Origin: JAFAMS01 sp049520515
GTDB lineage: Bacteria; Vulcanimicrobiota; Vulcanimicrobiia; Vulcanimicrobiales; Vulcanimicrobiaceae
Direction of reading: 5' to 3'
Length of the DNA stretch: 64,000 bases
NCBI GenBank assembly: GCA_049520515.1
Contig: JBEKPS010000001.1
Location: 434,001-498,000, forward strand
A program made the translations under genes and the position numbers. Of this stretch, positions 34,655-43,372 are shown piece after piece. A model generated the notes under the pieces. The model saw only the letters and a list, made by a program, of their open reading frames with translations. It made no database searches and was not told the origin of the DNA. Within the stretch, counting starts at the first letter, position 1, and every line of letters starts with the position of its first letter.

Positions 34655-36231
34655 CGTAGACGCGCGTCGGCGAGATCGAGATCGTACTCGATCGCACGGT
34701 AGACATCATCGGGAATCTTTCCGCTGCGGCGCATGGCTTGAATTGTGCCGCGCTCGGCTTGCAGCGCCGCATTTTGCAGCCGGTGATCGACGGCGTTTTC
34801 GGTGACGGGCTCGCCGTCGGGGCCAAGCTCGAGATGGCCCTGCAGATGCTGAATGCGATGCTGGTACTCGTCAACGATGCGCCCTTCGACTTCCCATTCC
34901 GTTTCGGTATCGAAAGTCGGCTCGAGCTCGCGTAAGCGCGACATGCCCGCTTCGAGCGCCTTGATCCGAATCTCGACTTCCTGTTTCTCCATGCGCCCGT
35001 CGTCGCTCACGTGCAAGATGCGAATGACAAACGGCAAGGTTAAGCCCATCAGGACGAGCGTCGCGAAGATGACGCAAAATGTGACGAAGATGATTGCGTC
35101 GCGGTCGGCGATCGAAACCGGAACGGCGAGCGCGGCGGCGAGCGAAACGACGCCGCGCATTCCCGCCCACGAGAGGATCACGGGCCACGTCCAAGGCGGT
35201 GATGGGTCGCGTTCGCGCAGACTCTTGCTGACGAGTCGTGGGACGTACGTTGCGGGAAAAATCCAAATGAAACGCAGCACGATAACCGCAATGCTGATGG
35301 CGACGCCGTAGAGCATCAAGCGCTCGAACGACTCGTGTCCGAGCGTTGTAATGATGCGGTGCAGCTGCAAACCCAGCAACAAGAAGACAAACGCGTTGAG
35401 GAGATACGTCATCATCTCCCAGACGCTGTAGCCGACCAGCCGCGCATCGGGTGACATGCGTCCGGAGCGCCGGCCCATGAAAATGCCGCCGGTGACCGCA
35501 GCCAGAACGCCGCTGACGCCAAGTGCTTCCGCCGGCAGATAGCACGCGAACGGCGCGAAAAGGTTGATGACGTTCTCGAGGACTTCGTCGTCGAGATTGC
35601 GCGCGCGGATGTGTTGATGGGCCCAGCCCAAAACAACGCCGACAAGCAGCCCGATCGCGACGCCGCCGAGCGAAACGAGGAAGAACTGCGGCACGACATG
35701 CGAGGCAAGGAACGTTCCGGTCAGGGCCGTGCCGATCGCGAAGCGATACACGATCAGGGCGCTGGCGTCGTTCACGAGACTTTCGCCGCTGACGATCGTC
35801 ATGATACGGCGCGGCAGCGAGATCGAATCCGCAATTACTTCCGCCGCGATCGCGTCGGTCGGGGCGACGATCGCACCGAGCACAAAAGCGGCGGGCCACG
35901 ACATGCCCGTGATGACAGCGTGCGCGATGCCCGCAACCATGACGGTCGTGAAGACGACCAGGCCGATCGCCGCCAACCCGATCGGACGGAGATTCCGTTT
36001 GAACTCGTACCAATCGGTCGACCAGCCGCCGCTGAACAGAATGATCGGCAAGACGATCAAAAAGACCGTGTCCGGTTGCAGCTGGATGTTCGGAAGATTG
36101 GGGATGAAGCCGAGCAACGCGCCCGCGACGACGAAAACGATCGGATACGCGACGTTGACGCGCTTCGATAGGATCGCGAGCGCTGCCGTCGCGACCAGGA
36201 ATCCGAAGATCGGCCAGCCGTTATCGATCAT
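34645..36231 (-). CDS. Na+/H+ antiporter, CPA1 family
   Basis: Integral membrane antiporter of 528 residues with about twelve hydrophobic segments in the first 400. ILGAIVAPTDAIAAEVI contains the ion-binding ND/TD-type motif, and SLVNDASALIVYRFA the following helix, both CPA1/NhaP hallmarks. A C-terminal cytoplasmic region of about 120 residues is helical and charged (RLRELEPTFDTETEWE). ATG 36231 overlaps the MFS gene stop by 4 bp. It is the last gene of a three-gene operon. Confidence 0.9.
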   Translation of the reverse strand: MIDNGWPIFGFLVATAALAILSKRVNVAYPIVFVVAGALLGFIPNLPNIQLQPDTVFLIVLPIILFSGGWSTDWYEFKRNLRPIGLAAIGLVVFTTVMVAGIAHAVITGMSWPAAFVLGAIVAPTDAIAAEVIADSISLPRRIMTIVSGESLVNDASALIVYRFAIGTALTGTFLASHVVPQFFLVSLGGVAIGLLVGVVLGWAHQHIRARNLDDEVLENVINLFAPFACYLPAEALGVSGVLAAVTGGIFMGRRSGRMSPDARLVGYSVWEMMTYLLNAFVFLLLGLQLHRIITTLGHESFERLMLYGVAISIAVIVLRFIWIFPATYVPRLVSKSLRERDPSPPWTWPVILSWAGMRGVVSLAAALAVPVSIADRDAIIFVTFCVIFATLVLMGLTLPFVIRILHVSDDGRMEKQEVEIRIKALEAGMSRLRELEPTFDTETEWEVEGRIVDEYQHRIQHLQGHLELGPDGEPVTENAVDHRLQNAALQAERGTIQAMRRSGKIPDDVYRAIEYDLDLADARLRQG

Positions 36232-37496
36232 GCGCGTCGCAAGGCCGGGTGCGCGAGCCAGACCCACACGCCCGCCACGAGCGCGACAGCACCGCCGCAG
36301 ACGAACGCCAGGCTAAGGCCGATCTGCGAGCCGAGAAATCCGAGGACGAGCGTCCCGGCCGGCACGAGACCGAGAATCGTCATCGAGTAGACGGAAACGG
36401 CGCGCCCACGCATATCGTCGGGCGAGAGCGTTTGGACGAGGACGTTGGAGGAGCCGATGAACGACATCATTCCAAAGCCCAAAACCGCTTGTTCGAACAG
36501 AGCGATGCCGAAGTCGTGGGTGTAGCCGAGCGCGATGACGCCGAGCGCGGAAACGGTCCCGGCGAAGAACCACCAGCCGCCCCGGCGTTCGCTTTGATAC
36601 AGCGCGGTCGTTACCGCCCCGACAACCGTGCCGATCCCGCCGGCGGCCAGCAGCCAGCCGTACCCGGAAGCGTCGACGTGCACGACGTGCGTCGCAAACG
36701 CGGCCAGCAGCGACGTGAACGGGCGTACGGTGAACGACGTCACGACCAGCATCCCGATGATCCAGCGCAGCACCGGATGAGAAGCGATGAAGCGCAGTCC
36801 TTCGGCGACCTGTTGAAAGACGGGTTCGCGCGAGGTGCTCGACGGCGGCGCCGGCGCCATGAAGACCAGCGCCAAGACGACCGCGCATGTCAGCCCGGCG
36901 TTCACGAAAAACGAGATGTGGACGCCGACGGTGCCGATGAGAATGCCGGCGATCGCCGGCCCGACCGTCATCGGTCCGTTGAAGGCGATCGAGTTCAGGC
37001 CGATGGCGTTCGAGATCAGGTTTCGCGGAACGAGAATTGGAATCCAACTTTGGCGCGCCGGTGAGTCGAACGTCTGCGCCATGGCTTGCAATGCGGCGAT
37101 CAAGTAGACGATGTAGAGGACCCACGGCCCGCGATGCTGCGACGTGAACGCAAGGGCGAGCGCCAGAAGCGCCTGGCCGGTATTCGTAATCAGCAACGTT
37201 CGGCGGCGCGGGAAATGATCGGCGATGAAGCCGGCGATCGGCGAGAACGCAAATACGGGCAACGAGCGCGCCGCGCCGACGAGGCCAAGGTTGAGCGCGC
37301 TCTGCGCCGCGTTGTGCGCCAAGACGACGCCAACGAGATACGTCAGCGACGTGAACTGCATCCAGAAGCCGACATTGGAGATCAGCAGCCCGATCCACAG
37401 CAAGCGAAAATCGCGATGCGCGAACGCGCTCCACAAACGAAGCTTGCGTTCCGGTATGCGCGGTTCGTCGATGTGGGGTACGAGCGACGTTTTCAT
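36228..37496 (-). CDS. MFS transporter (enterobactin-exporter/EntS-like)
   Basis: Major facilitator protein of 422 residues with about twelve membrane segments. The start RLWSAFAHRDFRLLWIGLLISNVGFWMQ is typical of the MFS_3/EntS group of exporters, and the RRTLLITNTGQA loop follows helix 2-3. ATG 37496 overlaps the kinase-like gene stop by 4 bp and the gene ends in overlap with the antiporter. Substrate unknown. Confidence 0.87.
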   Translation of the reverse strand: MKTSLVPHIDEPRIPERKLRLWSAFAHRDFRLLWIGLLISNVGFWMQFTSLTYLVGVVLAHNAAQSALNLGLVGAARSLPVFAFSPIAGFIADHFPRRRTLLITNTGQALLALALAFTSQHRGPWVLYIVYLIAALQAMAQTFDSPARQSWIPILVPRNLISNAIGLNSIAFNGPMTVGPAIAGILIGTVGVHISFFVNAGLTCAVVLALVFMAPAPPSSTSREPVFQQVAEGLRFIASHPVLRWIIGMLVVTSFTVRPFTSLLAAFATHVVHVDASGYGWLLAAGGIGTVVGAVTTALYQSERRGGWWFFAGTVSALGVIALGYTHDFGIALFEQAVLGFGMMSFIGSSNVLVQTLSPDDMRGRAVSVYSMTILGLVPAGTLVLGFLGSQIGLSLAFVCGGAVALVAGVWVWLAHPALRRA

Positions 37497-38095
37497 TTGT
37501 GAAGCTGATTCGCGGCGCTCGCGATCAGATGTACGGCGCCATCGACGCCGACGCGTGCTACGTCCAGCGCGATCGAATAGTAATCGGCGCGGCCCCATTC
37601 GAGATCGTAGTGCACTTTGGCCCAACGTTTGCGCGCTGCATCGACACGCTCGACTTCTTTGCGCGCCTCGTCACGGCCGATCTTCAGCGATTCCATGACG
37701 CGACCGATGCGAAACTCGAGCGGAGCGTGCAAAAAGACGCTGAGCAAATTCGGACGGCCGCGCAAGATGACGTTTGCAATGCCGCCGACGATCACGACGT
37801 CCGGCTGCTCGGCGGCCTCGAGCACGGCGGTCTCGATCTCCCTGCGCACTTCGCTCTCGAAGCTCGGAGCGGCCGTCGTTACGCCGTCGGCGCTTCCCAG
37901 ATTGTTGAGAATGCGCTCGGCGAGCGATGGCGTGCGGTGCTCGACCGCAACCACGTCTTCATGCGTCGTACCGAGCCGTAAGGCGGCGATTTTGGGCAGG
38001 TCGTCGCCAACGACCGGATAACCCAATAAGTCACCGACACGATGCGCAACCGTCAAACCAGACGCGCCGTATTCGCGCGAAATCGTAACGATCAT
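37493..38095 (-). CDS. Cytidylate kinase-like protein (Cytidylate_kin2)
   Basis: A 200-residue nucleotide-kinase-like protein. The start MIVTISREYGASGLTVA is the P-loop version of the AAK6/cytidylate kinase-2 group, where GASG replaces a classical GKS, and VVIVGGIANVILRGRPNLLSVFLHAP follows the family layout. Its substrate is not established. ATG 38095 or 38104 is the start; the divergent DUF3311 gene begins at 38106, leaving almost no intergenic DNA. First gene of an operon with the MFS and antiporter genes. Confidence 0.82.
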   Translation of the reverse strand: MIVTISREYGASGLTVAHRVGDLLGYPVVGDDLPKIAALRLGTTHEDVVAVEHRTPSLAERILNNLGSADGVTTAAPSFESEVRREIETAVLEAAEQPDVVIVGGIANVILRGRPNLLSVFLHAPLEFRIGRVMESLKIGRDEARKEVERVDAARKRWAKVHYDLEWGRADYYSIALDVARVGVDGAVHLIASAANQLHK

Positions 38096-38105
38096 CGGAC
38101 ACATT

Positions 38106-38300
38106 GTGCGCCGTAGCGCCACGTCGATCATTCTGGCGCTGATCCCGGCGCTCGCGCTGACCGTTGGCGTGCCGTTTGCGAACCATTTGGAGCCGCGCAT
38201 TTTCGGGCTCCCGTTCTTGCTGGACTACATCGTCCTCTGGATTCTCCTCACGCCGGCCTTCATGTACGGCGTCTATCGCTTGGAGCATCGAGGAGAATGA
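38106..38300 (+). CDS. DUF3311 small membrane protein
   Basis: A 64-residue protein with two membrane helices, containing VGVPFANHLEPRIFGLPFLLDYIVLWILLTP and ending YRLEHRGE: the DUF3311 pattern. Members are regularly encoded immediately before SSS-family symporters and probably act as an accessory subunit. It starts at GTG 38106 and overlaps the symporter gene by 4 bp. Confidence 0.85.
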   Translation: MRRSATSIILALIPALALTVGVPFANHLEPRIFGLPFLLDYIVLWILLTPAFMYGVYRLEHRGE

Positions 38301-39736
38301 GCGGTACAGCGCTCGGAGTCATCGCCGCGATCCTGCTCTTCACGATCGTCGTCGGCTGGCTTGCCGTTCGCAACGTCAAGATGGATCCGACGCAGTACAT
38401 CGTCGGCGGACGTTCGTTCGGCCCGATCTTGTTGTGGCTGCTCATGGCGGGCGAGATCTATACGAGCTTCACGTTCTTGGGCGCTGCAGGCTGGGCGTAC
38501 ACGAGAGGCGCGCCGGCGTTTTACATTCTGTGTTACGGCACGGTCGCGTACATACTCTCGTATTTCATGCTGCCGCCGATTTGGCGGATCGCGAATGAAC
38601 ACGGTTTGCTGACCGGCCCGGATTATTTCCGGCACGTCTACGGGAGCAAATGGCTTGGCTCGCTCGTCGCGATCGTCGGTTTCGTGTTTCTCGTCCCATA
38701 CGTCACGCTGCAGCTGAGCGGCCTCGAGATCTTGCTGCGGATCGCGGGATACGGCACGCTGAATTCGATTCTCACCGTCGGCATCGCGTTCGCTCTGATC
38801 GTCCTCTTTGTGTTCTTCATGGGACTGCGTGGGACGGCGTGGGCGTCGATCGTGAAGGATACGCTCGTGCTGCTCGGCGTGATCTTCGCCGGCGTCTTCT
38901 TACCGATTCATTTCTTCGGTTCGCCGACCGCCGTGATCGATCGCGTCCTCGCGCAGACGCCGAACTGGATGACGCTCCAAGGCACGACGACGCCAAACGG
39001 AACCGTTTGGTTTGTTTCAACGGTCATCTTGACGGCGCTTGGATTCTTCATGTTTCCGCAGTCGATGGCCGTGACGTACTCGGCGAAGAGTCCGGATACG
39101 ATCCGGCGCAACGCGATCTTCTTACCGTTCTATCAGCTCATGCTGCTACTAGTGTACTTTGCCGGCTTCACCGCGCTGCTCGTTCATCCGGGCCTCAAAG
39201 GCCCTGCCGGCGATCAGTCGTTCATGCTCGTCGTGCAGCAATATTTTCCGCCATGGGTCCTCGGCGCCGTTGCGGGCGCGGGGTGTCTTGCGGCACTGGT
39301 TCCGGCCTCGGCGCAAGTTCTTGCAGCCGCAAGTCTCGTGTCGAAGAATCTGCTCGCGGATTATGGTTTCGTGCGCACGGAAGCGGGCGCTACGATGGCA
39401 ACGCGCATCTCCGTCATTATCATTGCGGTACTTGCGTTCGCGTTTTGGGCCGTGGCGCGCACGTCGCTGGTTGGACTTCTCTTGATCGCATACAACGGCG
39501 TCACGCAATTCTTCCCGGGCGTCGTTCTCTCGCTCTCGCCACGAACGCGTCCACATCCGGCGGGCGTCGGAGCCGGCATCATCGTCGGTATTGCAACGCT
39601 CGCATACTTCGCGGCGACGGGCGCGAGCATACCGTGGGGTCTCAATAATGGATTCCTGGCGCTCATCCTAAATGTGATCACGCTCGTTGTCGTGTCGCTT
39701 GCACTTGGACGAAGGGCGGTATCGGCCAGCCCCTAG
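38297..39736 (+). CDS. Sodium:solute symporter (SSS family)
   Basis: Secondary transporter of 479 residues with about thirteen membrane helices. Family features are YIVGGRSFGPILLWLLMAGE, GPDYFRHVYGSKWLGS and the AALVPASAQVLAAASLVSKN stretch that replaces the Na2-site region. The pairing with DUF3311 is known for monocarboxylate-type carriers such as rhizobial MctP, so pyruvate, lactate or acetate are reasonable candidates, but this is inference. Confidence 0.9.
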   Translation: MSGTALGVIAAILLFTIVVGWLAVRNVKMDPTQYIVGGRSFGPILLWLLMAGEIYTSFTFLGAAGWAYTRGAPAFYILCYGTVAYILSYFMLPPIWRIANEHGLLTGPDYFRHVYGSKWLGSLVAIVGFVFLVPYVTLQLSGLEILLRIAGYGTLNSILTVGIAFALIVLFVFFMGLRGTAWASIVKDTLVLLGVIFAGVFLPIHFFGSPTAVIDRVLAQTPNWMTLQGTTTPNGTVWFVSTVILTALGFFMFPQSMAVTYSAKSPDTIRRNAIFLPFYQLMLLLVYFAGFTALLVHPGLKGPAGDQSFMLVVQQYFPPWVLGAVAGAGCLAALVPASAQVLAAASLVSKNLLADYGFVRTEAGATMATRISVIIIAVLAFAFWAVARTSLVGLLLIAYNGVTQFFPGVVLSLSPRTRPHPAGVGAGIIVGIATLAYFAATGASIPWGLNNGFLALILNVITLVVVSLALGRRAVSASP

Positions 39737-39752
39737 TTGAAGCATTCGGCCG

Positions 39753-40760
39753 ATGCCGATCATCGAGACGCGCGGGCTGCGCAAGGTTTTCCGCTCGGTC
39801 CAGCGCTATCCGGGCGTCGGAGGCGCGCTGCGCGGTCTTTTCTCGCGCGAATACGTCGACAAGGTCGCGGTTGAAGACGTCAATCTCACGATGGAAGCCG
39901 GCGAGCTGGTCGGCTACATCGGACCCAACGGCGCCGGAAAATCGACGACGATCAAGATGCTCACCGGCATCTTGGTGCCGACGTCCGGCGAGATCCACGT
40001 TGCGGGGCTCGTGCCATATCAGAAGCGCAAAGAGAATGCGCGCAATATCGGTGTCGTCTTCGGGCAGCGCAGTCAGCTGTATTGGGATCTACCCTTGCGC
40101 GAGTCATTTGAGCTCTTGCGCGCGATCTACGCGGTGCCGCGCGCGAAATACGACGCGAATATGGCGTTCTTCTCCGAGATCTTGGATCTCGATGAATTTA
40201 TGTCGACGCCGGTCCGCCAGCTTTCGCTCGGGCAACGCATGCGTGGGGACTTTGCGGCCGCGATGCTCCACGATCCGCCGATCGTGTATCTCGACGAACC
40301 GACGATTGGCCTCGACGTCGTTGCGAAGGAAGCCATCCGAACGTTCATCGCCAAAGTCAATCGAGAGCGCGGCACGACCGTTATTCTCACGACGCACGAT
40401 CTCGCCGACGTCGAGCGGCTCTGCGACCGAATTGTCTTGATCGACGACGGTCGTATCGTCTTCGACGGCGAGCTCGAGCGTCTGCGCATGGAATACGGCA
40501 CGCATCGCACGCTCGTCGTCACGCTCGCAGTCTCGTGCGACGACTTGACGTTCCCGCACACCGAGCTCGTCGAGCAAGAAGCCAACGTCGTTCATCTGCG
40601 GTTCGATCGCCGGAAAATCACCGCCGAGCATCTCTTACGCCTCGTCACCGAACGCTGCACGATCAGCGATGTCTCGATCGTCGAGCCGGCCATGGAAGAT
40701 ATCATCCGGCGCATCTATCTCGAAGGTTACCGCACGCAGGCCCCGACGCCGGCTTCATGA
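39753..40760 (+). CDS. ABC transporter ATP-binding protein (ABC-2 type exporter)
   Basis: ATPase of 335 residues. Walker A GPNGAGKST, Q-loop GVVFGQRSQLYWDLPL, signature LSLGQRMRG, Walker B IVYLDEPTIGLD and H-loop THDLADVE are all visible. The C-terminal extension of about 90 residues is common in ATPases of the ABC-2/DUF990 group. It is the only ATPase near four ABC-2 permeases (three directly downstream, one at 51535). The cargo is unknown. Confidence 0.9.
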   Translation: MPIIETRGLRKVFRSVQRYPGVGGALRGLFSREYVDKVAVEDVNLTMEAGELVGYIGPNGAGKSTTIKMLTGILVPTSGEIHVAGLVPYQKRKENARNIGVVFGQRSQLYWDLPLRESFELLRAIYAVPRAKYDANMAFFSEILDLDEFMSTPVRQLSLGQRMRGDFAAAMLHDPPIVYLDEPTIGLDVVAKEAIRTFIAKVNRERGTTVILTTHDLADVERLCDRIVLIDDGRIVFDGELERLRMEYGTHRTLVVTLAVSCDDLTFPHTELVEQEANVVHLRFDRRKITAEHLLRLVTERCTISDVSIVEPAMEDIIRRIYLEGYRTQAPTPAS

Positions 40761-41554
40761 CGGCGGCCATACGACCGTACATCGAATTCGCGAAAGTCGC
40801 ATTTTCGCGCGAAGCAACGTACCGCTTCGAGGTCTTTACGAGCATCGGCTCGCTGCTGGTGCGCGTCTATCTCTTCCGCATGGTGTGGAGCGCGCTGTAT
40901 TTTCATAACGCCGGCATTCGCGCGCTGACGCTCGAGGAAGCGATCACCTACTCGACGGTCGCGCTTCTCATGTCGCTCGTCATGGATATCGACCAGACCC
41001 GCCTGCTCGTCTCGAAACTGGAAGACGGCAGCATTGCGACCGACTTCATGAAGCCGATCATTGTGCCGCTCTACTTCTTCAGCGACGGTACCGGCGAGGT
41101 GAGCTTTCATGCCGTGACGATCATCCCGTCGCTGCTGCTCGCGCTGCTGATCGTGCACATCCAAGTACCCTCACCGCTGGTCTTGGTCATATTCTTCCTG
41201 AGCTTCTTCCTCGGCTATTTAGTCGGGCTACTGATGAACTTCGTCCTCAACTGCATCGCATTCTGGACGCTCGAGATTCAAGCCATGCAGTTGATCGTCA
41301 CCTGGATCACCGATCTGCTCGGCGGCGAGGTTATTCCGCTCGTCTTCTTCCCGCCGTTCATTCAGAGCTTTATCTTCGTTCTGCCGTTCGCGGCCATGTA
41401 CTCGACGCCGCTGCTGATCTACGTCGGCGTAATCGGACCCGATGAATACGTGCGCGTGATGCTGGTGCAGGCCATGTGGATCGTGATCTTCGCGATCGCG
41501 GCCGTCTTCATGTGGCGCTTCGGCGCCCGGCGTGTGGTGGTGCAAGGCGGATGA
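40757..41554 (+). CDS. ABC-2 type permease, A-type (ABC2_membrane_6-like)
   Basis: Membrane permease of 265 residues with about six helices. It begins MTAAIRPYIEFAKVAFSREA and contains the segments DGSIATDFMKPI and LPFAAMYSTPLLIY. It is closely similar to the product at 42557 (same start, YRFEVFTSIGSL against YRMEVFTNVGSL, and the same RRxVVQGG end). ATG 40757 overlaps the ATPase stop by 4 bp. Confidence 0.87.
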   Translation: MTAAIRPYIEFAKVAFSREATYRFEVFTSIGSLLVRVYLFRMVWSALYFHNAGIRALTLEEAITYSTVALLMSLVMDIDQTRLLVSKLEDGSIATDFMKPIIVPLYFFSDGTGEVSFHAVTIIPSLLLALLIVHIQVPSPLVLVIFFLSFFLGYLVGLLMNFVLNCIAFWTLEIQAMQLIVTWITDLLGGEVIPLVFFPPFIQSFIFVLPFAAMYSTPLLIYVGVIGPDEYVRVMLVQAMWIVIFAIAAVFMWRFGARRVVVQGG

Positions 41555-41593
41555 GCATGCTCGTTCTCGGTGACATGCCTCGCAGCACCGCTA

Positions 41594-41618
41594 CAAGATT
41601 CGAATCGTGCGAATCTTG
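41594..41618. repeat. Inverted repeat between ABC-2 permease genes
   Basis: CAAGATTCG (41594-41602) and CGAATCTTG (41610-41618) pair perfectly around a 7-base loop; GATTCGAATC inside it is itself a 10-bp palindrome. No T-run follows, so it is not a standard terminator. It lies in the only large gap (181 bp) of the ABC-2 operon and may be an operator or an mRNA-stability element. Confidence 0.5.
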
Positions 41619-41735
41619 CTGCTGCACCCCCGCTCGTCGCTCTCGCCATCCTGGCTCCGCTCCTCGTCGGAAGCTGCTGCTCGGCACAACACCGAGTCCG
41701 AGCAACCTCATCCCGCCCTGCAGGAACATATAAAA

Positions 41736-42548
41736 ATGGAAACTTTGGCGATCTGGGCGGACGTGTACAAGCAGTACTGGCGGATCAATTTTCTGACCGC
41801 GCTCGAGTATCGTGCGAATTTTCTCGTGTGGTTCGGGTTTACGTTCATCTACCACGCAACGGCGCTCGCCGCGCTCTATATTATCTTGCGCGAATTCCCC
41901 GTGATGAACGGCTGGACGTTCGGCGAGATGGCGTTTCTGTACTCACTGTGGATGCTCGCGCACGCCCTCAACAACACGCTCTTCCTGACCATCGGCGATG
42001 TGCCCGAGCACGTCCGCGAAGGCGAGATCGACAGGCTGTTCATCCGGCCGCTCAATCCGCTCTTTCAGGTGCTCACGACACCGCAGCAGATCTTCCCCGA
42101 CGAGCTGGTACTCGCGATTCTGCTCTTCATTATGGCAACGATCTGGGCCAATCCGATCATCGACGTGTGGTTCGTCATCTTTGTCCCGCTCGTTGTGATC
42201 GGCGGCGCGCTGATCGACTTCTCGGTCAACTTGCTGATTGCGACCTGCGCGTTTTGGTTCGTCAAAGTCGATGCGCTGCGCTGGGTCGCGTTCCAGCTCG
42301 AACAGGAATTCACGCGCTACCCCATCTCGATCTACACCAAGGGCGTACGGCTCGTTCTCACGTTCTTGCTCCCGTATGCCTTCATGAACTATTTTCCGGC
42401 GACGTTCTTCCTCGACAAGACCGAGGACGCGCTGCATCTACCGGCGCAGGTCGGGCTGCTCTCGCCACTCGTCGGCGTCGCAACTTTCGTCGTCGCGTAC
42501 TCCTTTTGGCGGGTGGGCCTCAACCACTACGAAAGCGTCGGCCACTGA
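41736..42548 (+). CDS. ABC-2 type permease, B-type (ABC2_membrane_6-like)
   Basis: Membrane permease of 270 residues with about six helices, beginning METLAIWADVYKQYWRINF and sharing EYRANF, the EFPVMNG loop, DFTRYP-like and FMNYFPATFFL segments with the orphan permease at 51535. It is of a different type from its two neighbours, so an exporter would be an A+B heterodimer. ATG 41736 follows AGGAA. The gap before it contains the 41594 inverted repeat. Confidence 0.85.
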   Translation: METLAIWADVYKQYWRINFLTALEYRANFLVWFGFTFIYHATALAALYIILREFPVMNGWTFGEMAFLYSLWMLAHALNNTLFLTIGDVPEHVREGEIDRLFIRPLNPLFQVLTTPQQIFPDELVLAILLFIMATIWANPIIDVWFVIFVPLVVIGGALIDFSVNLLIATCAFWFVKVDALRWVAFQLEQEFTRYPISIYTKGVRLVLTFLLPYAFMNYFPATFFLDKTEDALHLPAQVGLLSPLVGVATFVVAYSFWRVGLNHYESVGH

Positions 42549-42556
42549 GCATCGCC

Positions 42557-43360
42557 ATGTATCCGGGTTTTCGCATCGAGCCGTATCTCGAATTTGCGAA
42601 GAAAGCCTTCGCACGCGAAGCCACCTACCGGATGGAAGTTTTCACGAACGTCGGCTCGCTCGTGCTGCGGATCTATTTGATGCGCATGGTCTGGCTCGCA
42701 CTCTACGCACAGAATGCGGCGCCGCAAGGCATCGCGTTGCACCAGATTCTGACGTACACAGTCGTCGCATTGCTGATGTCGCTGATCCTCGAGGTCGACG
42801 GAACGCGATTGATTCGCGACCGCTTGCGCGACGGCTCGATCGCGACCGATTTCATGAAGCCGACCAGCCCGGCGCTCTTCTTTTTTAGCGACGGTGCCGG
42901 CCAAACGGCGCTGCACGCGTTGCTCATCCTGCCGTCGCTCGGCTTCGCGCTGCTGATGGTGCACATCGACGTCCCCTCACCGCTCGCGGCCGGCATCTTC
43001 TTCCTCAGCTTCGCGATTGGCTACGTGCTCAATTTTTTGCTCAACTTCTGCATGAACTGCATCGCGTTCTGGACGATGGAGACGTTTGCGATTCAGCTGA
43101 TCGTGCGCTGGTGCAGCGATCTGCTCAGCGGACAAATCATCCCGCTCTTGTTTTTCCCGGGAATCTTACAGAAGGTCGTTCTGTCGTTGCCGTTTGCCGC
43201 GGTGTACTCAACGCCGCTCTTGATCTACATTGGGCGTATTACCCCGGCTGAATATTCAAGCGCGTTGCTCTCGCAGGTCGCATGGCTAGCGGTCTTTGCC
43301 GTATTAAGCATCATCATTTGGCGCGCGGCTCAACGCCGGCTCGTCGTTCAGGGCGGATAA
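42557..43360 (+). CDS. ABC-2 type permease, A-type, second copy
   Basis: Membrane permease of 267 residues, paralog of the product at 40757. It begins MYPGFRIEPYLEFAKKAF and shares DGSIATDFMKP, LLNFCMNCIAFWT and AAVYSTPLLIY. It follows the B-type gene by 8 bp. Two A-type subunits for one B-type and one ATPase suggest alternative transporters. Confidence 0.85.
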   Translation: MYPGFRIEPYLEFAKKAFAREATYRMEVFTNVGSLVLRIYLMRMVWLALYAQNAAPQGIALHQILTYTVVALLMSLILEVDGTRLIRDRLRDGSIATDFMKPTSPALFFFSDGAGQTALHALLILPSLGFALLMVHIDVPSPLAAGIFFLSFAIGYVLNFLLNFCMNCIAFWTMETFAIQLIVRWCSDLLSGQIIPLLFFPGILQKVVLSLPFAAVYSTPLLIYIGRITPAEYSSALLSQVAWLAVFAVLSIIIWRAAQRRLVVQGG

Positions 43361-43372
43361 TAAGGAGCTCTC

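Noticed and set aside
38106..39736. Assigning the SSS symporter to proline, pantothenate or acetate
   Set aside because: Sequence alone does not separate these substrates; the DUF3311 pairing only hints at monocarboxylates.
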